From NCBI RefSeq assembly GCF_030272615.1, contig NC_081415.1:264837925-264901924 (forward strand): a stretch of 64,000 nt of DNA, in the 5' to 3' direction. Both the position numbers and the translations under genes were made by a program. Below the pieces are notes generated by a model. The model was not told the DNA's origin, did not search any database, and worked only from the letters and a program-made list of their open reading frames with translations. Every line of letters starts with the position of its first letter. Positions within the stretch are counted from its first letter, which is position 1. Source of the stretch: Cryptomeria japonica (Eukaryota > Streptophyta > Pinopsida > Cupressales > Cupressaceae). Below are positions 21,181 through 32,700 of the stretch, in pieces.

Positions 21181-23089
21181 CTATTTTGGGAGAGGAATCT
21201 AAAGAGATAGGCTCTATCGAGTACCACTCATGTAGTTATATGATGATGAATCAATCCTTTATAAGGTTCTGGCAAATGAATTAATAGAAGATAGAGAATT
21301 GCAGGAACTAGTTCCGAATACTGCAAAATTGAATTTTCCTATAGCCACTGATATTTTGCATACTTTGTTGCCATAGGAATTGTCATATTCTCATGTTTTT
21401 GATATAAATCAGATTGATCTTACTATCAAGATAGAGGTTGCATTGAATAAATATTTGAACATCAACAAGAATATAGCAGATATTCAGAAGATTAGCTTGG
21501 TAGACTTGCTAAAAATCCATAGAAATGCCTTTGCATGGGATTACAAGGATATGAATGGAATTGATCCAGCAGTTTGTACACATCGCATTTATATAAAGGA
21601 TGAGTGTTGTCCCCTTAGACAACCTCAAAGAAGAGTCAATCCTACCCTGAAGGAGATAGTTAAAGAAGAATTGCAGAAATTGTTGAAAGCTGGATTTATT
21701 TATCCCATTTCTGACAGTCAATGGGTATCACCTTTGGTGATAGTTCCTAAAAAAGGAGGAAAATGGAGAGTATGTGTTGATTATAGAGCCTTGAACTTAG
21801 CCACAAGGAAGGATAATTTTCCACTACCCTTTGTAGATCAGGTATTGGATTCTCTTGTTGGTAAGAAATATTTTTCATTTTTGGATGGATTCAGTGGCTA
21901 TAATCAAATACAAATAGCCCCTAAGAACCAGGAGAAAACAACATTTACTTGTCCATGGGGCACTTATGCATATTCTGTTCTTCCTTTTGGGTTGTGTAAT
22001 GCTCCAGCCACTTTTGAAAGGGTAGTCATCAGTATTTTTTCTGATATTTCTCAAGACATAATGGAGATTTACATGGATGACTTTACAACCTATGGTTCTG
22101 AATTTGATCAGGCATTGGATAATTTGAAGAAAGTTTTGCAGCGGTATGAAGACTACAACTTGTCTCTAAATAGTGAAAAGAGTTTTATTATGATGGAAGA
22201 AGGAATAGTCCTTGGTCATCATATATTTGTACAAGGTATACGAGTGGATCAAGCAAAAATTGAGGTTATTCAGCAAATTAATGACCCTGTGAAGCAGAAA
22301 GATGTGAGAAGTTTTCTTGGCCATGCTGGATACTACAGAAGGTTCATTAAAGATTTCAGCAAAATTGCATGTCCCTTATATACACTGCTTACTAAAGATG
22401 CAGAATTTAAATGGACCTCGGCATGCAATGAAGCTTTTTTAAAGCTTAAGCATGCTTTGACTCAGGCACCAGTTCTTAAAGGACCTAATTGGTCTCTACC
22501 ATTTCAAATCCATACTGATGCATCTGATTATGCTATAGGAGCAATGTTAGGACAAAAAGTTGACAAGTTGGAAAATGCCATATATTATATCAACAAGAAT
22601 TTGCAAGGACCTGAATTGAATTATGCAGTTACTGAAAAAGAAATGCTAGCTGTCATATATGCCCTTAACAAGTTTAGACACTATATTATAGGGTATCCAA
22701 TATTTGTGTATACAGATCATACTGCAATTAGATATCTTATGAATAAGCCATCAATCACTAGTAGATTGGCTCGCTGGTTATTGTTGATGCAGGAATTTGA
22801 TATCACAATTGTTGATAAGCCAGGGAAGTCTAATGTTGTTGCAGATTATCTTTCACGTCTTCAATTGCAGGAAGACTCTACAATGATAGATGACACTTTT
22901 CCGAATGAGCATTTGTTTGTCATACAAGCTCATACACCTTGGTATGCTGATATTGCCAACTATTTAACTGCAGCTAAGATGCCAATTTCTTTTTCTCCTA
23001 AGGAAACAAGGTTGTTAGTTGAAAAAAGTTCTAATTTTTCATGGATTGTTGATTGTCTATTCTATACTGGACTTGATCAAGTTATGTGA
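21181..23089 (+). pseudogene. Athila-like reverse transcriptase and RNase H
   Basis: The frame at 21380-23089 is open for 569 codons. Reverse transcriptase motifs run in order: QWVSPLVIVPKKGGKWRVCV, DYRALNLATRKDNFPLPF, FSFLDGFSGYNQIQIAP, LPFGLCNAPATF and the catalytic EIYMDDFTTYG. RNase H follows with HTDASDYAIGAML, EKEMLAVIYALNKFRHYI, YTDHTAIRYLM and KSNVVADYLSRL, giving all four acidic residues. This is the best preserved enzyme in the window. The upstream part 21181-21380 is frame-shifted, and TGA 23087-23089 separates it from integrase. In active elements it makes the DNA copy and removes template RNA. Confidence 0.93.
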
Positions 23090-24376
23090 AGATGTGTCAG
23101 AGAAGATGAAACATATGACATCTTGCATGCATGTCATGATGCACCATGTGGAGGTCATTTTGCTACCAAAAGGACAGCATTGAAAATACTCAATACTGGT
23201 TATTATTGGCCTACACTATACAAGGATGCAACTCAATACACAAGAAAGTGTGATAGGTGTCAGCGAATGGGCAGACCTACAAAATCTGATGAAATACCTC
23301 TATATCCTCAAATATCTGTTACACCATTTGATCAATGGGGATTAGATTTTGTTGGTCCCATTGATCCACCTTCTAATGGCAAATCTTATATCTTGGTATG
23401 TATAGACTATGTGACAAAATGGGTAGAAGCTAAAGCTATGCAACATGCAAGAGATAATAAGGTAGCTAAGTTTCTATATGAGGAAATATTTACAAGGTAT
23501 GGAGTACCCAGGGAAATTGTCTTAGATTAGGGACCTCAATTTACATCAACATTGATAAAAGCTTTGGTCAATGAATTTAATATAAGACACAGGAAATCTA
23601 CTCCATACCATCCATAGTCTAATGGTCAAGTAGAGGTTACCAATAGAGAACTTGAGGGTATTCTTACAAAAATAGTGTCTATTCACAAGAAAGATTGGTC
23701 TAATCGGCTTTCAGAGGCAATTTGGGCATATAGAACAACATGAAAAACACCAATTGGATTCACACCTTTTGAGATGGTCTATGGCAAAATCGCAATGATG
23801 CCTATTGAATTTGAGCATAAAACCTTGAGAACAGCCCTACAACTGAATATGACATTATCTGAAGCACAAAAGGAATGCATTCAACAGTTAAATGCTTTAG
23901 ATGAATGGAGAAAAATAGTTGTTCAGCAGACAGAGTCGATTCAAAACCAAAGAGCCAGATGGCATGATAAGTAGATCAGAGAAAAGAAATTCAAAGTTGG
24001 TGATTGGGCACTCTTGTATGATTCCAGATATAAGGATGCTAAGGGAAAACTCCAAACAAGGTGGTTGGGTCCTTATGAGATAGAAGAAGTTTTTTACAAT
24101 GGAGTGGTTCGGTTGTCCACAATAGATATTGTTAAATTCAAACTTTTAGTGAATGGACACCGATTACGACTTTATCACAAGCCAGCTACTAGAGAAGAGT
24201 TTCTACAGCAGTTTGCTCCTCAAAAAGAAACACAAGTTCCTGCAGCAATTGGTGATATTCCTGCAGCAACTGATAATGATTCGGTAACAATTCATGAGCT
24301 TCTTGTTGCACTTGGGCATGTTAATAAAGGTGATGTTCCTGCAGCTTTTGCAGTGAACTTATTTACCGTATCATAA
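23090..24376 (+). pseudogene. Athila-like integrase
   Basis: Same frame as the reverse transcriptase. The HHCC zinc finger is intact (HACHDAPCGGHF, then CDRCQRMG). The core reads FDQWGLDFVGPIDPP, VPREIVLD and VTNRELEGI, so the DDE residues are present, but stops sit at 23528, 23615, 23741 and 23972. The C-terminal part shows RWLGPYEIEEVFYNGVVRL and ends at 24376 with a VPAA-containing tail in which the LTR word TTCCTGCAGC recurs three times. The four stops are single-base changes with no length change. It would insert the DNA copy into the genome. Confidence 0.9.
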
Positions 24377-24816
24377 TCAAATAATTCCATGTGAAATATT
24401 GTTCTCCGTACATAAAGTTCCATCCACTACATTCCATCCCACTTTCTTATCTATCACTTCATTTCATTTCGCCATCATTTTCGCCCAATTGCAGGTACGT
24501 GTATATTGTACTTTATTTTAATTTTGCATTTATTAGTTCATTATGACTTTAATCCTGTTTTAATCCACTTCAAACCCAACATCTTATCGGCCTGTGTGGA
24601 CACGTGCTAGGTTAAGTTTGGGGGGGTACTTTATGGTCCTTTTTCCCAGTAAGATTTATTATCTCGAACTGATTTCCTAACAGACATTACTTATGATCAT
24701 TATTATTTCACGCGAGTGAATAATAAGTTCTACCACCTAATTTTAGATATGTAGATTTTAGCTTTTGTGAATCTGTCAAACATTTTGGTGAAGTTGCGGA
24801 AGTATCAGAGTAAAAG
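24377..24816 (+). other. Spacer between integrase and ORF3 of the Athila-like element
   Basis: 440 bp without a reading frame. Contains AAGTTTGGGGGGGTACTTTA near 24616-24635, a purine-rich tract of the kind often seen after integrase in Athila elements, possibly a second internal polypurine tract. No splice site could be assigned with confidence. Confidence 0.5.
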
Positions 24817-27291
24817 ATGGGAGGTGATCTGATTCGCCATGAATCGATTGTACATGAAGGGTTGCTACAGGATGTTCTCTGTGTGCATTATTTCCAAAAC
24901 CATGGTTGGCTGAAGTATTTCTTGAAGATTAGGAATTTCAATGACGAAATAGCTGTGGAATTTATGCATTCCTTTGACAAAGGAGAAGCTACAGTTAAGG
25001 GGTTGAGGGTAATTGCTACAGAGCAGAGAATTGTAGAGGTCACAGGGTTGCTGCAAGAAGGAGAACTCTTTCCAGAATCAAAAGATGCAAGGAGTGCCAG
25101 GGCAGAGTTCACAATTGCTACAGACAGACCCTTAATGGTAGATAGGCAAGGAACTAGAAGGGTTTCTTTGCTAGCACACTGGCCTCAGAAAACTCTATAT
25201 ATCATGAAATATATCACCTGTGAAGGACGGTATTCAAATCTCCACTCACCTCACTTCAAGCTACTTAGTCATCTGCATCATAACCGGCGAGTTAATGTCC
25301 CAAATTTCTTGTATCATCTCATTTCTATAAGTGCTAAGGAGACTAAAAAATATGGAAATTGCTCTGTTAGCCATCACGGACTGGTGAAGTTGCTGGTACA
25401 ACAGTCCTTGAGAGATGTTTCACAGATGGAATGGGGTGTGTTTGAAGATATTCTGCAGTTTAGGGTAGATGAAGCCCCTGTTGAAGATAATCTGCCGGTT
25501 CAAGAAGGGATAGTTGTAGAAGATTTTTCCAGTGAAGATGAGGGTTTGTTAGTTGCTGAAGGAGCTGCAATGATTTTAGAGGAAAATATTGAAGCAGGGC
25601 CAACTGAAGGACAACCCTCTACCTCTCTTCAAGGAGGTTCACCTATTTTACAGAGGGAAGGAAAAGAATTAGAAAAGGAAGAGTCGGGTGAAGAATTTGT
25701 CATTCAGCCGCAGGAAGTGCATATTCCTCTTGCAGCCAAGAGGCGTCGGGCAAAAACAAGAACTCCTACGTTTGTTTCAAAAGTGTATGTTAGGAGAACA
25801 AGAAGAAGGACACAAAAAACTCATCCAGTGAGTAAGCCAGCAGAGGTCATTGTAGTAGACACTTCAGAAGAAGAAAATGTTGTAGATAAGGAAATGCAAG
25901 AAAACCCTACAGAAGATGAAATTCAGGAAAATCCTGCAGGAGGAGAAATCCAAGAAGCAATTCAGGAACAAATTGTAATTGATAAGCTTGCAAATCTGGC
26001 TTCAGTGGCATTGCAATCTGAAGAGATAATTGATGATGTTGCACAGCAACCTGAAGAAAACATGGGAAATATGTAAATCCAAAATGAGGAAGTTATTGAA
26101 GAAATTCCACGGTCTAAGGTAGGACCCATAAAAACTCCTTCATCCCTAACTAGCTTGTCAATTGCTTTAACATTCTTTAGGCAATGGGAAATAGAGAAGG
26201 ATAGGTTGCAAGGAATAATTAATAAGCAGCAAAAAGAGATTGAAAAGAAAGATAGTAGAATTAAAGAATTGGAGACTAAGGTAGAAGAAATCTATAGTAT
26301 GGTTCCTGAGATAATGTAGTGTAGAGCTCCCCCAAGAATTTATGCAGTGCACTTGAAAAAATGGTATCTGAATTTCAGATTGAACCACATAGTAAGGGAC
26401 CTTAGCCCATCCTTAGAAACACTTGAGGAATTCTATCATGCTTTTCAAACCTCCCCACATTCTGTAAAGAACCTGTTATGTGAATTATATTTACATAACT
26501 ATGTTGTGCCCCAAGACAGAGAATGGAATCCTTTGTTATACATTGGGGATAGCCATCTCAGAGCTCTAATATCATGGATACAAAATGAAATGATTATAGG
26601 ACCACAAGCCAGGGAGTTTGAAAAACTGGAACTTGACTGTCCATTGCCATTGAGGAGGGAATCAAAAGAACCCAGAGTTCTGTATTATGACTGGCAAAAG
26701 TTGCTAATAAGAGATTATGTTAGAAAGATAGTACTTCCAATGAGAGAGGAAGTCTATCAAGCGTTTGAGCAATTAGTTCAAACCCATAGGACAACAGCAC
26801 TAGAGGGACTAACTCAATGTTGGAATCATCTACCAGATCATCTAAAACTGGGAGAACCCTATTCATTGCAGAATTTTCATGTAGGTATACAGAGAGCCTC
26901 CAAGTATATACAGCTAGGAAGGGAGAAATCCAATAATTGGTTACCATTAATCTTTCAACCTCCTATCCTAATGTGGCCACTTTTGGTATGCCAACCAATA
27001 GAACAGAATTATGATGTGAATGTTGAAGAAACAGCTAGATGGTCCAAGTTGGAGAAAATGAAGGGATTTTACTGGAATTTGCCTTCCAAGGAAACCGGAC
27101 AGAACACTGTGGGTGATTTTAGAGTCTCAGCAAAAATTAGAAATTTTCCAGAGTTGGGGGGCATGATAAGTCGGTCTATTGACATGTTTTTATCAAGACT
27201 CCTAGGTTTTTGGTATCTTTTGGGTTGCATTATGATAGTAAAGTATTGTGCATTGACTATATGTAATCCATGTTTTAAAAACCAAACTTAA
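24817..27291 (+). pseudogene. Athila-like ORF3 (domain X protein), post-integrase accessory ORF
   Basis: One frame from ATG 24817 to the stop at 27289-27291, with two internal stops (TAA 26074-26076, TAG 26317-26319); about 824 codons. Order: N-terminal domain X (VEFMHSFDKGEATVKG, EQRIVEVTGLLQEG, YIMKYITCEGRYSNLH, PHFKLLSHLHHNRRVNVP), an acidic region, a basic patch (RRRAKTRT, RRTRRRTQK), a coiled-coil-like stretch (QQKEIEKKDSRIKELETK) and a C-terminal domain. I see no signal peptide or membrane segment, so an envelope role is not supported despite the position. The last 128 bases overlap the 3' LTR. Domain X resembles the extra ORF of LINE-2 at 49560-50522 (minus). Its function is unknown. 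Confidence 0.75.
27151..27163 (+). promoter_or_regulatory. Polypurine tract of the Athila-like element
   Basis: GAGTTGGGGGGCA directly before the 3' LTR start TGATAAGTCG; it lies inside the frame of ORF3. Confidence 0.75.
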
Positions 27292-28405
27292 GAAATTTCT
27301 TCCTGCAGCCATGCCAATTTCTTCTTGCAGCCATGCCAATTTATTCCTGCAGCCAAATGGTTTGTTTTTATGATATGCAGATTATTTAGGATGATTTCAT
27401 ATGTGAGTTAATGAATGTATTAGTTAAAGTAAAATATATATGCGTGTCCTTGTATATTGTTTCTATTTTAGTGCAGGTAATAATTGATGCTGCAGTGGAG
27501 AATTCTCTTCTGAGCCTAAGGACTGGAGAATCACGCCAGACAGCTGGAGGTCAAATTGAAGGAGATTCAAGCGAGTCCGATCTATGGCATAATCGGAGTA
27601 GTTGTACTTCACTATGGGATTTTAACTCTAGTACATGTTTAATCTGTAAAATATCTCTTTGGCGTGCAAGGACTATGGTTCGGTTACAGATCCACAGTTC
27701 CTACAGCCAAGCTCTCTATTATCCCCTTCATCTGACAGTGATCCACCTTTTCTTCTGGGCGTTATTGTAGTTATCCATTGTAGTTTGTCTTTTCTATATA
27801 ATAATCTCTCCCTTCTTTTCTGAGTGTTAGATAGAATGGAAAAGGATTGAGTAGTTTTTGTCACGTATCCTGGATTTTCATCTTTTGGATATGTAATTAT
27901 CTTTCAGGAAGAAATGAATAAAAACATGTTATTCTGATCTATTAAGAGTTCTTTACTGAGAGTTTGATATCACTCATCCAAGGGGGCCCACTTGGTGAGT
28001 GATCCCGTGTTTATGATTATTGAAGTTAGTTTTTACTTAGTTGCAGTAGAAGTTCATGACTGGGATGTTCCTGCAGCCACTGGAAACAGATCCTTTGATT
28101 GTTCCTGCAGCCAAGGCAGAACAGTGTTATTCCTGTTATTTCCATTAATTCATTTCAGCATAATTTTGAAAACCTTTCATTCAGTCTTTCTTATTTCTAT
28201 TCCTACCTTTCTTCCAGTAATTGAAAATAATCATTCAAGGAGCTTAGTGCATATATCTTGCAGACCCATTTCAAGTTTTACGTTCCTGGATTGACAACTA
28301 AATGAACACCAACCATGAGAATAGTAAACTCTACCATATGAATATCCAAACTTCGGATTGAGATTTCAATTAGAGGTATTATTGTTATTAAAGTTGGGGT
28401 AGACA
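27164..28405 (+). mobile_element. Athila-like element 3' LTR
   Basis: 1242 bp, TGATAAGTCG...GGGTAGACA, followed by the target duplication AAGTT at 28406-28410. Carries three TTCYTGCAGCCA words near 27299-27355 against two in the 5' LTR. TATA box at 27795-27803. Confidence 0.93.
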
Positions 28406-28410
28406 AAGTT
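28406..28410. repeat. Target-site duplication AAGTT, right copy
   Basis: Exact copy of 17408-17412; element B resumes here. Confidence 0.93.
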
Positions 28411-29669
28411 TATGGCTCTTCTTCAAGTGATTGAGTGAATGTATGTATAGTGTCAACACCTACATCTTTGATTCTACAAGTTCCTTTATGATTTGGTTCA
28501 TTTATCACTTGTATCTGGCATACTTGTTGACATAACCTTCATGGTTCTATGAATTTATGTCTTCTACTCCATTCAACTTCTTTTGGATTAATGACTGGTT
28601 CTGTTTCTGTAGCTTCCAAATCTTCTTGTGTAGTTTCATACCTGATTTGTTTTGTCCTATTAGAGGGAGGCATAGGAGGTGAAGAATTTTCTTGTTTTCT
28701 TCCTTCTTTCCGATTTTGTTCATAGTCTGCTTGTCTTTCTAGTATGATTTTGTCTATCTCTGTTTATAGTTTTAAGTGTATCATCTCTTGTGTGTCATCT
28801 ATGATATCATTGGACTCTTCTAGATTTTCTCTACTAGATGTATCTGATACATGATCTGGACCCCATTCATACTCATTCAAGTCAGTTTCTGAATCATCTA
28901 ATTGTTATCTACTAGTGTATGTGATTGGAATTTTCAGTAGTGCAAACAATTCTCTGATTATTTCTACTTCTTCTCTCATATCCTCTAGGATTTCTACTCC
29001 TTGTAGTGTTGTAGCTAATACCATTGGAACTTGATTATCACTTGTTTCCTCTCTCTTGATTGCTAGTTCTTCTTGTTCTTTTTCATACTCTTCTTGAGTC
29101 TGTCGAGTATTGATTTCTTGTGATGTTGAAGGTATTATCATTTTCCTCCACTTAGACTGATGATGGGAAGTATGTTTCTGGTCTGATGTCTTTCCTAGAT
29201 TATATCCCAGTCCAGCTTTATCATTTGTAGACTTAATTTGTAGATGAATAGTTTCAATAATACCTTCTTGATTTTTTCCTAGAGGACCAGTACCTGAATA
29301 TCCCATGCATTGAATCATTGTATATCTTGGACCATATTGTGTTGGAGAAATCTCACAATGCTCACTTCTTTGTTTTCACTGTCTTCTTTGAAAAGTCGTT
29401 TAAGAACAACATCCTCTTTTATTTCATCTGCAAGGGAAGTAAAAGATTGTACAAAAAGACCATCGTATATGACATCTAGAGTTGAAGTCTGTGGCTTCAT
29501 AGCCTCTGGTGGTTTTCCTGACTGTCTTGGTGATGGAGGAAGAGAGATTAGTGAAAGTGATCATTCTATCTTGTATTCATCCATGCTAGTATCTGTGATT
29601 TTCAATTTCTTCTCTAAGTCCTTCATCAAGGTTTCTAAACTTTCAGCTGTAGAGGCTGCTCTATTATGA
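28411..29669 (-). pseudogene. Element B G-patch region and acidic linker
   Basis: Minus strand. From 29318 the frame reads MGYSGTGPLGKNQEGI, a G-patch-like motif that large Tat elements carry between protease and reverse transcriptase, then a second glycine-rich piece (DKAGLGYNLGKTSD) and a Gln/Glu-rich acidic linker that continues to the Athila insertion point. Upstream, 29669-29319 reads MKPQTSTLDVIYDGLFVQS and SFTSLADEIKEDVVLKRL. G-patches usually bind RNA helicases or nucleic acid; the role in retroelements is not established. Several stops interrupt the region. Confidence 0.65.
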
Positions 29670-30098
29670 GGCACGAAGGCATCAGCACTCTTTGTCAATG
29701 CATTACAGAGGGAGTTTTTATCAATAGGAATATTGACTTCAATTCAGTTACAAGGAAATTTTAAGCACAGATGATATGTAGATGGAACTGCCTTCATTTC
29801 GTGAATCCATGGCCTGCCCAATAAGAAGTATGACAGAGGAAGATCAAGCACCTGGAAAATAACATCTCTTTCTACAGGTCCTACCCTGATTGGTAATAGT
29901 ATCATACCTTTAGAGGTTCTTTCTTCTTCATTATAAGCTTTGATTGTTATTTTCTTGGTTGGATCAATGACATTTTTTAGAAAAGCCCAATTGCATAAGT
30001 AGATTATAGGTGCAAATATTCAACCCAACGCCTCCATCTATCAAAACATGTTTAACTCGATGTTTATGGATCACAGCTCCAATATTAAATGGTTGGTT
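29640..30098 (-). pseudogene. Element B protease
   Basis: Minus-strand translation just inside the copia insertion reads NQPFNIGAVIHKHRVKHV and the active-site region VLIDGGVGLNICT near 30030, with Asp-Gly-Gly as usual for Tat proteases. After a frameshift the C-terminal part reads VGPVERDVIFQVLDLPLSYF and LGRPWIHEMKAVPSTYH. The N-terminus continues on the other side of the copia element at 36457, in agreement with the ATGTG duplication. Confidence 0.8.
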
Positions 30099-30103
30099 AT
30101 GTG
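30099..30103. repeat. Target duplication ATGTG of the copia element, left copy
   Basis: ATGTG stands at 30099-30103 and at 36452-36456. Joining the B sequence across it keeps the gag-protease reading frame on the minus strand, which supports the assignment. The last two bases overlap the TG expected at the LTR start, so the boundary is uncertain by two bases. Confidence 0.7.
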
Positions 30104-30471
30104 TTAAAGTAATTGGGTCTTTACTTGATTAATTAAACATTATTTGTTTAATTCTTTAAGTTTCCAATTATCTTTTTACACTTAAGCTAACATTAGGTGC
30201 ATATAATTAATTATTTTAATTAATTATGTGCAAACCTAGGGTTTTCCCTTTTTAGGGTTTCTCGATCTATTAGAGGTTACTTTTTCTTTTCATTGTATCA
30301 TCTTTTCAATATACATTTTTCTGGTGAATTGGAGCTCTCTTTTTTGGAGAATATTTTTCCTGTGTTTTTCTTGTTCTTCAGATTTTGCTTCATTGCTTCT
30401 CCTTGTAATAGGTTATTTGGCTTGCAGAAGATCTTCAGGCTACTGTGAGGTTGTATTTCTCAACTCCTATA
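30102..30471 (+). mobile_element. Copia 5' LTR
   Basis: 370 bp, TGTTAAAGTAATTGGG...CTCAACTCCTATA. The right end is not the usual CA; both LTRs end in CTATA. TAGAGT (3' LTR, near its start) and ACTCCTA (end) form an imperfect inverted terminus. Confidence 0.88.
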
Positions 30472-30483
30472 TGGTATCAAAGC
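30472..30483 (+). promoter_or_regulatory. Copia primer-binding site
   Basis: TGGTATCAAAGC directly follows the LTR and differs by one base from the common plant site complementary to initiator-Met tRNA (TGGTATCAGAGC). Confidence 0.88.
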
Positions 30484-31820
30484 TTAGATCTGCAGCTACC
30501 TATTCCTATTTTTTGAGAATTTTGCACTTGAAGCAGATCTGGGTTTCAGGCATTTTTTGTGTGCTTAGGGTTAAGGTTTTTTTCTGAGCACTTTGGGCCT
30601 AAACGGACCTCACCATCGTGCTCAGAAGACCCAAAAACCCCTATAGTCATATAAAATTTGTCAATTTTTGACCCCTAAGCATCTGGGTAATTTTTATTTT
30701 TCTCTAAGCCAAGGCGTACGGCCCTGGCACGCAAATCGAGAAAAAAATTGCAAAAAGAAAAATTTGCCTTTTTACAGCATGCAGGCCGAATTGTTTTGAT
30801 TTTTCAAAAAAAAATCAAACAAATAAAAAAAAAATGCATTTAATAAAAGAAAGTTTTTTTTAACCCAAATTTTAGGGTACTGGACCTGACAGTCCGGCGC
30901 CGTACGGACCTGTTAGGCTGGCCCCACTGGCGCCGTAGGCCCACGGCTCTGGCTCCCGCTGGTGTTTTCTCATCGTCTGTGTTTTTTCTCGGCCGTCTGT
31001 GCCGTCCTTGTCTCTCGTCGAGTCCTCGCCATCCGTGTCGTCCTCGTCGTCGGCCGCTGCTCCGTCTCCCGCTGACGCCTTTCCTTCCTCTCTGGCCGCA
31101 GCTCCGATCGCCGCTCCCGCCCCACTGGCGAGCCACCACCGCCGTCTGAGCTCCGCTCTGCCGAGCTAAGCTCTGCTCCACCCCAGCACCTCCTGCGCCC
31201 GGCCCGAGCACCACCTCCGCCCGGCCCAAGCCCCACCTCCGCCCGGAGCTCCACCAGCCCCTCCTCTCTAGTCTTTTTGAGAGGGGGTTGGTTTTTTGGG
31301 CCTAGATCGTGCATCCGGAGTCAGATTTTGGCAAACAAATAGGCGTTGAAAAGGTGATTCCAAGACGGACCTCATGGTGGTGGATTTTTTTCTTAGATCT
31401 ACTATTTGACTGTGTTTTCTACTAGTCAAAGTCGAGCTTCTTTTTTGCACTTCCGGGGCCATAGAATGGGCAAACGGACTTCATTTTTCAAAAATGAATA
31501 GGCGTTGAAAAGCTCTCAGCATGCTCTATTCAGATTTGTGATCTTTTTGTCTCAAAATTTTCACCAAGTACATGAGATATCAATTTGAAGTTTTTTTGCT
31601 TATGCACTACTTCCTTCTCAGTACTATGTACTAGGGTTTGGGTTTCTCCATTGTGGGGGGGTGTTTTTTTTCTCGCTTTTTGTCATTTATATCAGAAATC
31701 AGGAACACCTAAACTCTCAAAACAAACAATCCCTTCTGCATCTTCTGTCTATTCTGAAAGATCACATAATAAAAACAACCAACAAGCAGGTGCAGGTGCA
31801 GAGTTTTTTTCTTTGTTCTC
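30484..31820 (+). other. Copia untranslated leader
   Basis: 1.3 kb between primer site and gag ATG. It has a strongly GC-rich, cytosine-rich block at about 30880-31270, unlike the rest of the window, which gives arginine- and glycine-rich open frames on the minus strand that I do not believe are genes. The word AATAGGCGTTGAAAAG occurs twice (near 31339 and 31498). Confidence 0.65.
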
Positions 31821-32700
31821 ATGGCAGATCCTTCAGTTGAGTTGTTGACTTCACACAACTATCACACATGGAAGCCCCGCATCACAAGGCTTCTCAGGTC
31901 ACGAGGGTTGTGGGCTACATTGGATGAGGTTCAGCCAGACCTTCACCGTCCTTATGAGGTTCTTATGTATCGGAACAAGCTGGATGAGGCCATGGGTTTG
32001 ATCGCTTTGCATGTCTCCGACAGTCTTCTGTTTCACCTTGATGAGTTGCTTACTCCTCAGGATATGTGGTTGAAGTTTGATTCTCTCTTCGAGAAGGTTA
32101 ATGAGATTCGGGCATTACAGATTGAGGCAGAGTTGACTTCATTGTTACCTAATACCTTTCCCACTATTGAGGAATTTTTGAACAAATTCAAGACTACCAG
32201 ATCTATTCTTCAGGGATGTGGAAAAAATAAGACCGATACAGAGTGCATTCATTTGATTCTTTCGAAGCTTCGGGGTCCCTTTCAGTTTTTTGCCTCTACT
32301 TTCTACTCCACCATGGATGGTTTGGGTACTAATTTTACCATGCCTATCTTTGATGTCTTTTGTGAGCGCTTGTCTCGTGAGCAGTCTCATCTTTCTCAGT
32401 TGGATACGCTCTCAGGCTCCAAGAACAAAGCATTGGTTGCTCAGTCCTCTAAGGAGAAGGACAAACAGAAGTAGAAACCGAAGCAGAAAAAGCCTTCTGC
32501 AGGTAGTGAGAATTCCTCCAAGCCTGCTCCTAAGTCTGATTCAAAACCAGTTCCTCCCAAACAAGGGAAATCTTCACAGTCTGGTGAGTCTTCCTCCAAG
32601 ACTAAGAAGAAATCATCAGACACTTGTAGTTTTTGTGGAAAGGACAGACATCCAGTTTCCAAGTGTTGGAAATGATTAGAGGCTTTAGAGGAAGCCATGC
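31821..32700 (+). pseudogene. Copia gag
   Basis: ATG 31821 opens the frame (MADPSVELLTSHNYHTWKPR). The copia gag core follows (LRSRGLWATLDEVQP, LDEAMGLIALHVSDSLLFHL, MWLKFDSLFEKVNE, FLNKFKTTRSILQGCG), then a lysine and serine-rich linker and a zinc knuckle (CSFCGKDRHPVSKCW near 32628-32670). Stops at TAG 32472-32474 and TGA 32673-32675. Gag builds the particle and binds RNA through the knuckle. The start is the first ATG of the frame and fits the family start. Confidence 0.87.

Larger units (their letters stand above)
17413..28405 (+). mobile_element. Athila-like Ty3/gypsy element, complete structure, coding decayed
   Basis: 10,993 bp with two LTRs of about 1.24 kb, AAGTT target duplication, an Asp-tRNA-like primer site, gag-protease, reverse transcriptase-RNase H, integrase, a large extra ORF after integrase, and a polypurine tract. 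Athila-type features are the LRSG segment before protease, a protease site reading Asp-Leu-Gly, and an ORF after integrase in the place where Athila elements often have an env-like gene. It lies in the pol linker of element B in opposite orientation. LTRs differ by roughly 4% by partial hand count, so it is younger than B. Confidence 0.92.

Noticed and set aside
24817-27291. Env gene of an Athila retrovirus-like element
   Set aside because: The position fits, but I see no signal peptide, membrane segment or processing site, and the N-terminal domain matches a LINE ORF instead.
29310-29669. Plus-strand frame of 119 codons
   Set aside because: Shadow of the element B linker on the minus strand.
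30840-31314. Arginine- and glycine-rich minus-strand open frames
   Set aside because: They lie opposite the GC-rich untranslated leader of the copia element. Composition alone explains them; no domain was seen.
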